Source: Candidatus Rokuibacteriota bacterium (GTDB lineage: Bacteria > Methylomirabilota > Methylomirabilia > Rokubacteriales > CSP1-6). From it: a stretch of DNA of 64,000 nucleotides. Position 1 is the stretch's first letter. Each line of letters begins with the position of its first letter. The DNA lies in contig QHSL01000081.1 in NCBI GenBank assembly GCA_003220435.1, forward strand, positions 19,020 through 83,019, given 5' to 3'. Of the stretch, positions 52,801-59,598 are shown one piece after another. The notes below the pieces were generated by a model. It was given only the letters and a program-made list of their open reading frames with translations, was not told the origin of the DNA and made no database searches. The position numbers were made by a program, and so were the translations under genes.

Positions 52801-54138
52801 CCCCAGTACGTCCACATCGCGGTGCTCGACGAGATCCAGCGCCGCCAGGTCCACGCGCGCCGCGTCCCCCGCCCCGTCGCGTCGGCCGAGCAGTTCTCGG
52901 CGTTCCTCCTCCGTCGCCACCACCTCCATCCCGACCATCGACTCGCCGGGCCGCCCGGCGTGCTGGCGTCGCTGGAGCTGCTCCAAGGCGAGGACCTTCC
53001 CGTGCGCGTCTGGGAGCAGGATCTCCTGCCCGCGCGCGTCGAGAACTACGAGCGCGAGTGGCTCGACCGGCTGGGCCTCGCCGGCGAGATGGTGTGGACG
53101 GTGTTCGACAAGGCACCGGGCGAGCGTGGGCGCTCGACGCGGGTGGGCGCCGCTCTGCGCGAGAACGTCGGCTGGCTCCGCGAGAGCGGCAGCCCGCCGC
53201 CCGCGCTGGACGCGCGCGTCAAGAACGTCTTCCTGCACCTGCAGCTGCGTGGCGCCTCGTTCGCCCAGGACCTCGGGCGTGCCACCGGCCTGACCACGCC
53301 CGAGGTCCTCGCGGCGCTCTGGGAGCTCTTCTGGGCCGGTCTGGTGACGCCCGACACGTTCAGCGCGATCGCCGCGGGCGTGGCGCCGGCGCGACGGCTT
53401 CGCGAGAGCGGCAGCGGGGGGCGGCGCCGACGAGGCCAGAGCCGCGGCGTGCTGGCGCAGCTGCCGGTAGTGGGCCGCTGGAGCGCGCTCAGCGACGATG
53501 AGCGCCTCTCTCCCGAAGAGCGTGAGGAAGCGCGCGCTCAGCTGTTGCTCGCGCGCTTCGGCGTCGTGGCGCGCGAGCTCGCCCACGGCGACTGGGCCAC
53601 GATGCGACATACGCTGCTCCGCATGGAGTACGGCGGCGAGGTGGTCCGAGGCTACTTCGTTCAGGGGCTCTCGGGGGAGCAATACGCCCTGGCGGAGGCG
53701 CTCGTCGATCTCGACGCGCCGGCGCGGCGTGCCGAGCCTCACGTGCTGGTCAACATGGTGGACCCGGCGAACCTCTGGGGCCGCGTCTTCACCCTCACCC
53801 GCCGCGACGGCTCACGGGCCGCCGCGGCGCGCCTGCCTCAGAACTGGCTCATCTTCCGCCAGGGCCGCCCCCGCCTTCTCGCCGAGGGCTACGGTCGAGA
53901 GCTGACGCCGCTGGCCGGCTGGGAGGACGTGGATCTCGCGGGCACGGTCGCGGCGTTGCAGTCGCTCATGGATCGCCCGCTGACTCTGCGGCCGACGCGC
54001 CGTCTGGAGGTCTTCACCTGGGACGGGCGCCCGATACGCGGCAGCGCCGCATTCGAGGCGCTGGTCGCGGCCGGCTTCAGCGCCGACGGTCCGCGTCTGT
54101 CCTGGGACGGATACCCGGGTCCCCGTGCCTCGAGGTGA
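49804..54138 (+). CDS. lhr: Lhr family superfamily 2 DNA helicase
   Basis: This encodes 1444 residues, close to E. coli Lhr at about 1540. Motif I is APTGSGKT (40-47), motif II DEIHAL (Asp165-Glu166-Ile167-His168), motif III SATVSP, and motif VI QRVGRAGH. FARSRRA-like and LKQGELRALVATSSLELGIDVG segments (motifs IV-V) are present. The second half has the winged-helix and Lhr-specific C-terminal domains (VRGPVTAAWLAERYGLPVEA-like HTH). Lhr is a 3'-5' translocase linked to repair of alkylation and crosslink damage. Upstream is an alpha/beta hydrolase and downstream a lipoprotein, so it is not in a repair operon. A small nuclease partner is not seen here. Confidence 0.92.
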   Translation: MADFLPFVRRWFEDTFAQATRPQIEGWEAIASGRDTLIVAPTGSGKTLAAFLWALDHLHRLGLERRLEDRVYVVYVSPLRALNNDIEKNLRSPLAGIRAAAAADGLKPPEVRVAVRTGDTLAPQRQAMTRRPPHVLITTPESLYILLTSERFRPAFAHTRFLIVDEIHALMGSKRGAHLALSLERLQALVEAGGAGVRPQRIGCSATVSPIESALAFLTGATAHDPITIDAGFTRDLDLQVVAPVDDFLTSQSDMVWEATLQQIAELVQAHRTTLVFAQSRRAAERLARDLNDRITDGRVAAHHGSLSRRARLEAENRLKQGELRALVATSSLELGIDVGAIDLVVQLQSPRNIAAALQRVGRAGHLLSRTSKGRIIVTKGEELLEAAAVVRSIKERQLDRVVMPEAPLDVLAQQVVATVAAESLTVDTLHARFKNAAPYRNLGREELVAVIRSLAEPLPAEVKGAAPRILWDRVNDRLHARRGSRFLALTSGGTIPDNGLFDVFVAETDLKVGTLDEEFVTESLPGDVFLLGSHAWKIVKVRSDRVLVEDAQGMSPTIPFWKGEHPSRSWELGLAVGRLRRDAAEKVDAPDFTAWATAACGLDARAAGAMREWLVKAGEVLDGVPDDQGIVVESFSDEMGGRHAMIHAVFGMRINGAWGMVLREKLRRVFGLLAEASHVDDGILLSFAPGQVPPAPERLVTLVAPEEVDTLLGHALIGTPLFATRFRHCAIRALFIPRMSRGQRTPAYLQRLKADALLEAVGGQAEFPVVAETLRECFNDALDVTRLKRVLERLHDGEMWRRHVDTPLPSPFVYPLLLAWDWAYLGAGHAEERRSDAVTMRKAWSVAPGPLRAEIVAAVEAELQKTSPDRRARDANELAGILDDLGDLTATELAARVLDDGEAMIAALAAEHRVLVLEFPSGRKAWAGATDAALYGSLATDAGLERVTLRLLRTRGPVTAAWLAERYGLPVEAATGALERLTARGLVRRGAFLADAATPQYVHIAVLDEIQRRQVHARRVPRPVASAEQFSAFLLRRHHLHPDHRLAGPPGVLASLELLQGEDLPVRVWEQDLLPARVENYEREWLDRLGLAGEMVWTVFDKAPGERGRSTRVGAALRENVGWLRESGSPPPALDARVKNVFLHLQLRGASFAQDLGRATGLTTPEVLAALWELFWAGLVTPDTFSAIAAGVAPARRLRESGSGGRRRRGQSRGVLAQLPVVGRWSALSDDERLSPEEREEARAQLLLARFGVVARELAHGDWATMRHTLLRMEYGGEVVRGYFVQGLSGEQYALAEALVDLDAPARRAEPHVLVNMVDPANLWGRVFTLTRRDGSRAAAARLPQNWLIFRQGRPRLLAEGYGRELTPLAGWEDVDLAGTVAALQSLMDRPLTLRPTRRLEVFTWDGRPIRGSAAFEALVAAGFSADGPRLSWDGYPGPRASR

Positions 54139-54142
54139 TGCA

Positions 54143-55141
54143 ATGAGCGAGGTGCGCCGCGTCGCCCTCTTCGGTGCGCTTCTCGTCGCGGTTCTCGGTG
54201 GGTGCGCCAAGGTCTCCGACGTCGAGTGGGAGAGCCCGGTCGCACGCGGCCATCCGCTGGTGAACCGTATCTGGGACGTGAAGGCCGGCACGTTCGTCGG
54301 CGAGGCGGCCCTGATCAAGGAGCTCGCCGCGAGCCGCTGGGTGACGCTGGGCGAGCGCCACGACAACGCCGACCACCACGTGCTCCAGGCGCGACTCGTG
54401 CGGGCGCTGGTCGAGGCGGGCCGCCGCCCCGCCGTGGGCTTCGAGATGCTCTCGACAGACGACGCCGCGGCGCTCGCGCGTTACCTGGCGCGGAGCCCCA
54501 AGGACGCGAGCGGGCTCGGCGACGCGGTGAACTGGGCGCGCTCCGGCTGGCCCGAGTGGCGCTTCTATCAGCCGATCGCCCAGGCCGCGCTCGATGGCGG
54601 CCTCACGATCGTCGCCACCAACCTCTCGCGCGCCGCCACCGAGGCGCTCCGGCGAAACGGCCTGGCCGGACTCGGACCGGCGCTGACCCAGCAGCTCCGG
54701 CTCGAGGCGGGACCCTCGCCCGAGACGCGTGCGGCGATGGCGCGCGAGATTCACGATGCGCACTGCGGTCAGACGCCCGAGAGCATGGTCGACCGGATGG
54801 TGGACGTCCAGTGGGCGCGCGACGCGCGCATCGCCGCGAGCCTGGCCCGCTTCGGCAACCGCGACGGCGCGGTGCTGATCGCGGGCGCCGGCCACGCCCG
54901 CAACGACCGCGGCGTGCCGGCGCACCTGGCCCGCCACGCGCCCGGCTCGCGCGCGGCCAGCGTCGCGTTCCTCGAGGTCGATCCGGCCAAGACGTCGCCC
55001 GCGGCCTACGGGGCCGCCTTCGACGACGCCCTGCCGTTCGATTTCGTGTGGTTCACGCCGCGGGCCGACGACGCCGATCCCTGCGACAAGTTCAAGAAGG
55101 CCGCAGTGCGGCCATCAACAATGGAGACCGGCGACAAGTGA
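54143..55141 (+). CDS. ChaN family lipoprotein
   Basis: This encodes 332 residues from ATG 54143, with GAGGTG upstream. The lipobox LGGCAKVS puts a lipidated Cys near residue 21. The ChaN/DUF399 start is VTLGERHDNADHHVLQARLV, with RRPAVGFEMLSTDD, and the C-terminal AGAGHARNDRGVP and the haem-related FAxLEV-type strand are conserved. ChaN-like proteins such as Campylobacter ChaN and Pseudomonas PhuW bind haem or function in iron uptake. The stop overlaps the GTG of a DUF488 gene by 4 bases. Confidence 0.85.
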   Translation: MSEVRRVALFGALLVAVLGGCAKVSDVEWESPVARGHPLVNRIWDVKAGTFVGEAALIKELAASRWVTLGERHDNADHHVLQARLVRALVEAGRRPAVGFEMLSTDDAAALARYLARSPKDASGLGDAVNWARSGWPEWRFYQPIAQAALDGGLTIVATNLSRAATEALRRNGLAGLGPALTQQLRLEAGPSPETRAAMAREIHDAHCGQTPESMVDRMVDVQWARDARIAASLARFGNRDGAVLIAGAGHARNDRGVPAHLARHAPGSRAASVAFLEVDPAKTSPAAYGAAFDDALPFDFVWFTPRADDADPCDKFKKAAVRPSTMETGDK

Positions 55142-55479
55142 TCTCGACCCGGCGCGTCTACGATCCGTCGTCCCGAGACGACGGCACCCGCGTCCTCGTC
55201 ATGCGCCTCTGGCCGCGCGGGATCCGCAAGGACCGCGTGGATGTATGGCTCAAGGAGCTCGGCCCCGTCGTCCCGCTGTTGCGCGCGTTCCTCGACGAGA
55301 AGATCACCTGGGCCCAGTACCGACCGCGCTACCTGAAGGGGCTCGAGCGGCCAGAGGCCCGGGAGCAGCTGGCGATCGTCCGCGCCGCCGCCAAGAAGGG
55401 ACGCGTCACGCTCCTGTGCGGCTGTGCCGACGAGAACCGCTGCCATCGCTCGCTCCTCCGCGCTTATCTGCTAGACTGA
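55138..55479 (+). CDS. DUF488 family protein
   Basis: This encodes 113 residues from GTG, overlapping the ChaN-like stop (GTGA). DUF488 features: VLVMRLWPRGIRKDRVDVWLKELGP, FLDEKITWAQYRPRYLKGL, and RVTLLCGCADENRCHRSLLRAYL, with conserved Cys in the CGCADENRCHR motif. The function of DUF488 (YeaO-like) is not known. The predicted Cys pair suggests a metal or redox site. It precedes a small exported protein by 5 bases. Confidence 0.87.
   Translation: MISTRRVYDPSSRDDGTRVLVMRLWPRGIRKDRVDVWLKELGPVVPLLRAFLDEKITWAQYRPRYLKGLERPEAREQLAIVRAAAKKGRVTLLCGCADENRCHRSLLRAYLLD
55472..55477 (+). promoter_or_regulatory. Candidate -10 box (TAGACT) for the small exported protein gene
   Basis: TAGACT overlaps the end of the DUF488 gene and ends 7 bases before the GTG at 55485. 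No Shine-Dalgarno sequence is present. Confidence 0.35.
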
Positions 55480-55484
55480 CGCGC

Positions 55485-55910
55485 GTGTCGCGCCCAGTGG
55501 CGTTCGCCCTGCTCGCGCTGCTGCTCCCGGCCGGCGTCCTGTCGGCGCGGGCGGAGCACGAAATCTACTACCGCTACGTCGTCCTCGGCTTCGTGAAGGA
55601 CGCGCAGGGGCGCCCGGTCGCGAATCGCGAGCTGGAGCTGATCCGCGACAAGACCGGCTTCTCGTATCTGGGACTGACCGACGAGGTGGGCTTCTTCCTG
55701 ATCGTCGCGCGGCTCGGCGACGAGAGCGTGGGCGAATCGCTGACGCTGAGAGCCGGCACGACCGCGACGAGGGTCGTCGCGGTGTTCGATCCGGCAAACC
55801 ACACCGATCATCGGGGCGTGCGGGTTGATCTCGAGGGTACGCGTTTCGTCGAGCAGCGCACCGGGTTCCAGGCGACGCTGCTCGACGCGCTCGGCGCGGC
55901 GAGGCGCTGA
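55485..55910 (+). CDS. Small exported protein with carboxypeptidase-regulatory-like fold
   Basis: This encodes 141 residues from GTG. The signal peptide is SRPVAFALLALLLPAGVLSARAE. The mature part reads VVLGFVKDAQGRPVANRELELIRDKTGFSYLGLTDEVGFF, the pattern of a carboxypeptidase-regulatory-like or peptidase-associated beta sandwich, where KD..GRPV is the usual turn and the second strand carries the T-D-x-x-G motif. It likely forms a structural or binding domain in the envelope. No catalytic residues are evident. Confidence 0.72.
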   Translation: MSRPVAFALLALLLPAGVLSARAEHEIYYRYVVLGFVKDAQGRPVANRELELIRDKTGFSYLGLTDEVGFFLIVARLGDESVGESLTLRAGTTATRVVAVFDPANHTDHRGVRVDLEGTRFVEQRTGFQATLLDALGAARR

Positions 55911-55939
55911 TGCGCGGCGTTCACAGATAGAGGTGCCAC

Positions 55940-56209
55940 ATGACGAAGGGAGCCTCGAAGAAGATGCGGGCTTACGTCCTGATCGAAACCGCGCCCGGCA
56001 AGACGAAGGCGGTGAAGAAGGAGCTGGCGGCGATCGAGGGCGGCGGCTCCACCGTCGTCAACCTCGACGCGGTCACCGGGCCGTTCGACTTCATCGCGGT
56101 GGTCGAGGGCCCCACACTCGACGCCGTCGGCCGGCTCGTCACCGACGAGATCGGCGCGATCGACGGCGTGACGCGTACGACGACGTGTCTGGCGGTGGCG
56201 ATCGGCTGA
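55940..56209 (+). CDS. Stand-alone Lrp/AsnC-type ligand-binding domain (RAM) protein
   Basis: This encodes 89 residues with no DNA-binding domain. RAYVLIETAPGKTKAVKKELAAIEG...VVNLDAVTGPFDFIAVVEGPTLDAVGRLVTDEIGAIDGVTRTTTCLAV is the alpha-beta sandwich regulatory domain of Lrp/AsnC family proteins. Such stand-alone domains oligomerise and bind amino acids or are effectors of full Lrp proteins. The start has two candidate ATGs; the first, 55940, is used. A strong inverted repeat follows. Confidence 0.85.
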   Translation: MTKGASKKMRAYVLIETAPGKTKAVKKELAAIEGGGSTVVNLDAVTGPFDFIAVVEGPTLDAVGRLVTDEIGAIDGVTRTTTCLAVAIG

Positions 56210-56232
56210 CATGATCCGCGCGACCGATAGTC

Positions 56233-56259
56233 GTGGGGGGCCCCGATATGGCCCCCCAC
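56233..56259. terminator. Hairpin after the Lrp-type gene
   Basis: GTGGGGGGCC (56233-56242) pairs perfectly with GGCCCCCCAC (56250-56259) around a 7-base loop, CCGATAT. There is no T-tract after it, so it is at best a factor-dependent or weak terminator, or a processing hairpin ahead of the dehydrogenase gene. Confidence 0.45.
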
Positions 56260-56320
56260 ACCTCCCAACGCTCGGACGCGCCCCGGCGGAGCCGTGGCGC
56301 GCCTCGGTCCAACCGGCGAA

Positions 56321-57262
56321 ATGACTCGGCGACCGACCTTGCTCGTCTATCACGCCGATCGCCGCTACGCGGAGCTGGTCGACGTCCCCAAGCGCGGCGT
56401 CGACGTGCGCATCGCCGCCACGCCGAGCGATGCGGCCGGGGTCATCGCGGACGCCGAGATCCTGTACGCGTGGAAGTTCCCGCCGCCCCTCTACGCGAAG
56501 GCGCGCCGGCTCAAGTGGCTCCAGGTGATGGGCGCGGGCGTGGACTGGGCGCTGGTGCCCGAACTGCCGCCCGGCGTCGTCGTGACCCGGGCGCCCGGCG
56601 TCTTCGGGCCGTGGATGGCCGAGTACGTCGTCGGCTGGTGCTCGTGGGTCACCCAGCGTGTGGAGGAGTACCGCGAGGCGCAGCGCCAGCGTCGCTGGCT
56701 CGATCACGTGCTGCCCGACCGGCTCGCCGGCAAGACCATGGCGATCGTCGGCCTCGGCGACATCGGCCGCGACATCGCGCGGGTCGCGCAGGGGCTCGGC
56801 ATGCGCGTGCTCGGCGTTTCGCGCCGCGGCCGGCCGGTGCGCGAGGCCGCGCGCATGTACAAGGTCGGGGGCTTGGCCGGCGCGATGGCGCAGGCCGACT
56901 TCGTGGTGCTGCTCCTGCCCCTCACCGCCGAGACGCGCGGGATCGTCGGCGCCGACGAGCTCGGCGCCATGAAGCCGACGGCCTGGCTCATCAACATCGC
57001 GCGGGGCGCCGTCGTCAACGAGGCGGCGCTGCTCGAGGTGCTGGAGCACCGGCGCATCGCGGGCGCCGTCCTCGACGTCTTCGACAGCGAGCCGCTCCCG
57101 CCGCATCACCTGCTGTGGCGCATGGACAACGTCGTGGTGACGCCGCACATCTCGGGCCCGAGCACGCCTGACGCGATCGCGCCGGTGTTCAACCACAACC
57201 TCACACGCTTTCTGGCTGGTCGCCCGCTCCGCCACCTCGTCGACCGCCGACAGGGATACTGA
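56321..57262 (+). CDS. D-isomer specific 2-hydroxyacid dehydrogenase
   Basis: This encodes 313 residues from the ATG at 56321. The NAD-binding motif is IVGLGDIGRDIARV, the substrate Arg is in INIARGAVVNE, the catalytic Glu is near LDVFDSEPLP, and the His is in TPHISGPS, so all three catalytic positions are present. VWGAGVDW-type and NHN end segments follow the family. It oxidises a D-2-hydroxyacid or reduces the keto acid with NAD(P). The N-terminal half is diverged, so the substrate is open. The PPOX-fold gene begins 2 bases after it. Confidence 0.9.
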   Translation: MTRRPTLLVYHADRRYAELVDVPKRGVDVRIAATPSDAAGVIADAEILYAWKFPPPLYAKARRLKWLQVMGAGVDWALVPELPPGVVVTRAPGVFGPWMAEYVVGWCSWVTQRVEEYREAQRQRRWLDHVLPDRLAGKTMAIVGLGDIGRDIARVAQGLGMRVLGVSRRGRPVREAARMYKVGGLAGAMAQADFVVLLLPLTAETRGIVGADELGAMKPTAWLINIARGAVVNEAALLEVLEHRRIAGAVLDVFDSEPLPPHHLLWRMDNVVVTPHISGPSTPDAIAPVFNHNLTRFLAGRPLRHLVDRRQGY

Positions 57263-57264
57263 GG

Positions 57265-57735
57265 ATGCCGTCCCGGCGCAGCGAGATCACGATGACGGAC
57301 CCCGAGCTGATGCGCTTCCTCGACGAGGAGCGCGTGCTGACCTGCGCCAGCATGGGGCCGAGCCGCCGCCCGCATCTGATGCCGCTGTGGTACCTCCGCG
57401 ACGGGCTCGCGCTGCTCGCGTGGACCTACGGGAAGTCGCAGAAGGTGCGAAACCTCGAGCGGGACCCGCGGGCCACACTCCAGATCGAGGCGGGGCGCGA
57501 CCAGTACAACGAGTTGCGGGGCGCCATGCTCGAGTGCGACGTGACGATCGAGCGCGATCCCGAGAACGTCGCCGACTTCGGACTGCGGCTGATGGCCCGC
57601 TACACGGGCGCCGACCCACCGCCGGAGGCGCGGGCCGGCGTGCTCAAGCAGGCCGCCAAGCGCGTCATGCTCCGCTTCACGCCCACCCGAGTCGTCACCT
57701 GGGATCACCGCAAGCTGGGCGGCTCCGGTCACTAG
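57265..57735 (+). CDS. PPOX-class (pyridoxamine 5'-phosphate oxidase-like) flavin/F420-type protein
   Basis: This encodes 156 residues from ATG, 2 bases after the dehydrogenase gene; an in-frame ATG at 57292 is an alternative. The split-barrel is shown by MRFLDEERVLTCASMGPSRRPHLMPLWYLRDGLALLAWTYGKSQKVRNLERDPRATLQIEAG. PPOX-class enzymes bind FMN or coenzyme F420; the choice cannot be made from sequence. It likely reduces a small molecule or binds flavin. Confidence 0.83.
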   Translation: MPSRRSEITMTDPELMRFLDEERVLTCASMGPSRRPHLMPLWYLRDGLALLAWTYGKSQKVRNLERDPRATLQIEAGRDQYNELRGAMLECDVTIERDPENVADFGLRLMARYTGADPPPEARAGVLKQAAKRVMLRFTPTRVVTWDHRKLGGSGH

Positions 57736-57780
57736 CCGGCCAGCAATCGCGATTCGCCGGCGCCTCTTTCCTCCCAAGAG

Positions 57781-57819
57781 GTTTATTCGGTAAACTATTA
57801 ATCTAGTCAATCGGAGGAG
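57781..57819 (+). promoter_or_regulatory. AT-rich operator/promoter and ribosome binding site of the MarR/efflux operon
   Basis: GTTTA/TAAAC (57781-57785 and 57791-57795) and ACTA/TAGT (57794-57797 and 57804-57807) form two imperfect palindromes in an AT-rich island directly upstream. GGAGGAGG at 57812-57819 is 7 bases before the GTG at 57827. MarR autoregulation is the likely role of the palindromes. Confidence 0.5.
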
Positions 57820-57826
57820 GGTGCCG

Positions 57827-58396
57827 GTGGCGCCACGCGCGAAGAAATCGAACCGCTGGACGACCGAGGCGCAGCAGATGCTTGAGCTGCTGAACTCGCT
57901 CGGCTCCACGATTTTCCGGCAGCTCCTGTGGCAGAGGGCCTCGGACCTCGACCTGACCTACGCCCAGTCGCAGGTCTTGTTCCGCCTGGCCGAGCATCCG
58001 GGCTCGCACATGGGCGACGTCGCCAAGGCCTTCGGCGTGACCCTGCCCGCCGTCACTCACATCGTCGACCGCCTCGAGGAGAAGGGCCTGGTCACGCGCG
58101 GCGATCATCCCGCGGACCGGCGCGTGTACGTCCTCGACCTCACCCGCGCCGGCACGGCGCTGGTAGACGACCTCGAGGCGATCCGCCTGCGCGGCATGGA
58201 GCGCGTCCTGGCCCGGATGTCGGGCGACGACCGGCGGCGCGTGCTGACCGGGCTCGAGGCGCTGGTCGACGCCGCGTCCACCGTGCCGGAGGCGGTGCGC
58301 GCCGGAAGCCGTCGCGGGGCTGGGGCCCCGCCGACTGAGGCGCGCCTAGAAATTGAAGAGGCGCGGACGGGCCGCGGGCGGAAGGGGGCCCGATGA
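57827..58396 (+). CDS. MarR family transcriptional regulator of the efflux operon
   Basis: This encodes 189 residues from GTG 57827, chosen over 57821 because GGAGGAGG lies 7 bases before it. The winged helix reads HMGDVAKAFGVTLPAVTHIVDRLEEKGLVTRGDHPADRRVYVLDLT. It starts an operon with the RND adaptor and pump, overlapping the adaptor by 4 bases, so it probably represses efflux until a toxic ligand is bound. The last residues, from about 158 on (RAGSRRGAGAPPTEAR), are encoded by palindromic element copy 3, on the opposite sense, and by its flanks, and are unlike a normal MarR tail. Confidence 0.88.
   Translation: MAPRAKKSNRWTTEAQQMLELLNSLGSTIFRQLLWQRASDLDLTYAQSQVLFRLAEHPGSHMGDVAKAFGVTLPAVTHIVDRLEEKGLVTRGDHPADRRVYVLDLTRAGTALVDDLEAIRLRGMERVLARMSGDDRRRVLTGLEALVDAASTVPEAVRAGSRRGAGAPPTEARLEIEEARTGRGRKGAR
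58298..58347 (-). repeat. Dispersed palindromic element, copy 3, inside the MarR gene
   Basis: The reverse complement matches copies 1 and 2 across about 47 bases, including the GGCGGGGCCCCAGCCCCGC core. It lies inside the 3' end of the marR-like gene in opposite sense, just before the RND adaptor gene. Confidence 0.85.
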
Positions 58397-59598
58397 TCGC
58401 GCGGCTCGTGGGGGCGGCCGCGTGGGCGCTCGCCGGCGCCCTGGTCTTGGCCGGGTGCTCGGACAACGCCGCCGGCAAGCCCTCCCGGAGCGCGACGCCG
58501 GCGGTGCCGGTGACGGTCGGCGACGCCGTCGAGAAGTCCGTGCCGGTCCAGCTCACCGCCGTCGGCAACGCGCAGGCCTACACGACGGTCGGGATCAAGT
58601 CGCAGGTGAACGGGCAGATCACGCAGGTGCACTTCCAGGAAGGCCAGGACGTCCGCCGGAACGACCTGCTCTTCACCATCGACCCCCGGCCGTTCGAGGC
58701 GGCGCTGCGCCAGACGGAGTCGGCGCTGCTGCAGCGCCAGGCCGAGGTGCAGCAGGCGCAGGCCAACCTCGAGCGCGACCTGGCGCAGCTCGAGAACGCG
58801 AAGGTGCAAGAGCGGCGCTATCGCGACCTCGTCGAGCGCGAGCTGATCGCGCGCGAACAGTACGATCAGCTCCGCACGAACTGGGCGACGCTGGAGGCGA
58901 CGGTGCAGGCCGACCGCGCGGCGGTCGAGAATACGCGGGCGGCGACCCGGGCGGCGATGGCCAACGTGGACGCTGCCAAGCTGCAGGTGGGCTACACCGC
59001 GATCCGCGCGCCGATCGACGGGCGCACCGGAAATCTCTTGGTCCAGAACGGCAACATCGTGAAGGCGAACGACGACAACCCGATCGTCATCATCAACCAG
59101 GTCCGTCCGATCTACGTCTCGTTCGCGGTGTCCGATCAGCACCTCACCGACATCAAGAAGTACTACCGGGCGGCCGGCGCGCTCCGCGTGGTAGCGCGGC
59201 TGCCGCGCCAGCCTGAGATCCTGGCGACCGGCGAGCTCACCTTCGTGAACAACGCCGTCGACCAGACGACCGCGACCATCCAGCTCAAGGCCACGTTCCC
59301 GAACACCGACAATGCGCTGTGGCCCGGGCAGTTCCTCGACGTGAGCCTGGTGCTGACGACACGGACGGCGATCGTCGTGCCGTCGCAGGCGATCCAGCCC
59401 GGGCAGCAGGGTCTCTACGTCTACGTCGTCAAGCCGGACCAGACCGTTGAATCGCGCCTGGTGGTACCGGGCATGCGGCTGCGCGGCGAGACCATCATCG
59501 AGCAAGGGCTGCGCGCCGCCGAGCGGGTCGTGACCGACGGCCAGCTCCGCCTCGTGCCCGGCGCCCGGATCGAGATCCGGCAGCCGAAAGCGTCATGA
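58393..59598 (+). CDS. RND efflux periplasmic adaptor (membrane fusion protein), lipoprotein
   Basis: This encodes 401 residues with a lipoprotein signal (AWALAGALVLAGCSDN, Cys near 22). The MFP lipoyl/barrel parts include VKSQVNGQITQVHFQEGQDVRRNDLLFTIDPRPFEAAL, a coiled-coil segment rich in Gln and Arg (about 115-190), ATIRAPIDGRTGN, and VVPSQAIQPGQQGLYVYVV at the end. It links the inner-membrane pump to an outer-membrane channel. It overlaps the MarR gene and the pump gene by 4 bases each (ATGA). No outer-membrane factor gene is in the operon. Confidence 0.92.
   Translation: MIARLVGAAAWALAGALVLAGCSDNAAGKPSRSATPAVPVTVGDAVEKSVPVQLTAVGNAQAYTTVGIKSQVNGQITQVHFQEGQDVRRNDLLFTIDPRPFEAALRQTESALLQRQAEVQQAQANLERDLAQLENAKVQERRYRDLVERELIAREQYDQLRTNWATLEATVQADRAAVENTRAATRAAMANVDAAKLQVGYTAIRAPIDGRTGNLLVQNGNIVKANDDNPIVIINQVRPIYVSFAVSDQHLTDIKKYYRAAGALRVVARLPRQPEILATGELTFVNNAVDQTTATIQLKATFPNTDNALWPGQFLDVSLVLTTRTAIVVPSQAIQPGQQGLYVYVVKPDQTVESRLVVPGMRLRGETIIEQGLRAAERVVTDGQLRLVPGARIEIRQPKAS

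Noticed and set aside
49522..53742. 1406-codon open frame on the minus strand opposite the Lhr helicase
   Set aside because: Antisense to conserved helicase motifs, with the low-complexity composition typical of GC-rich antisense.
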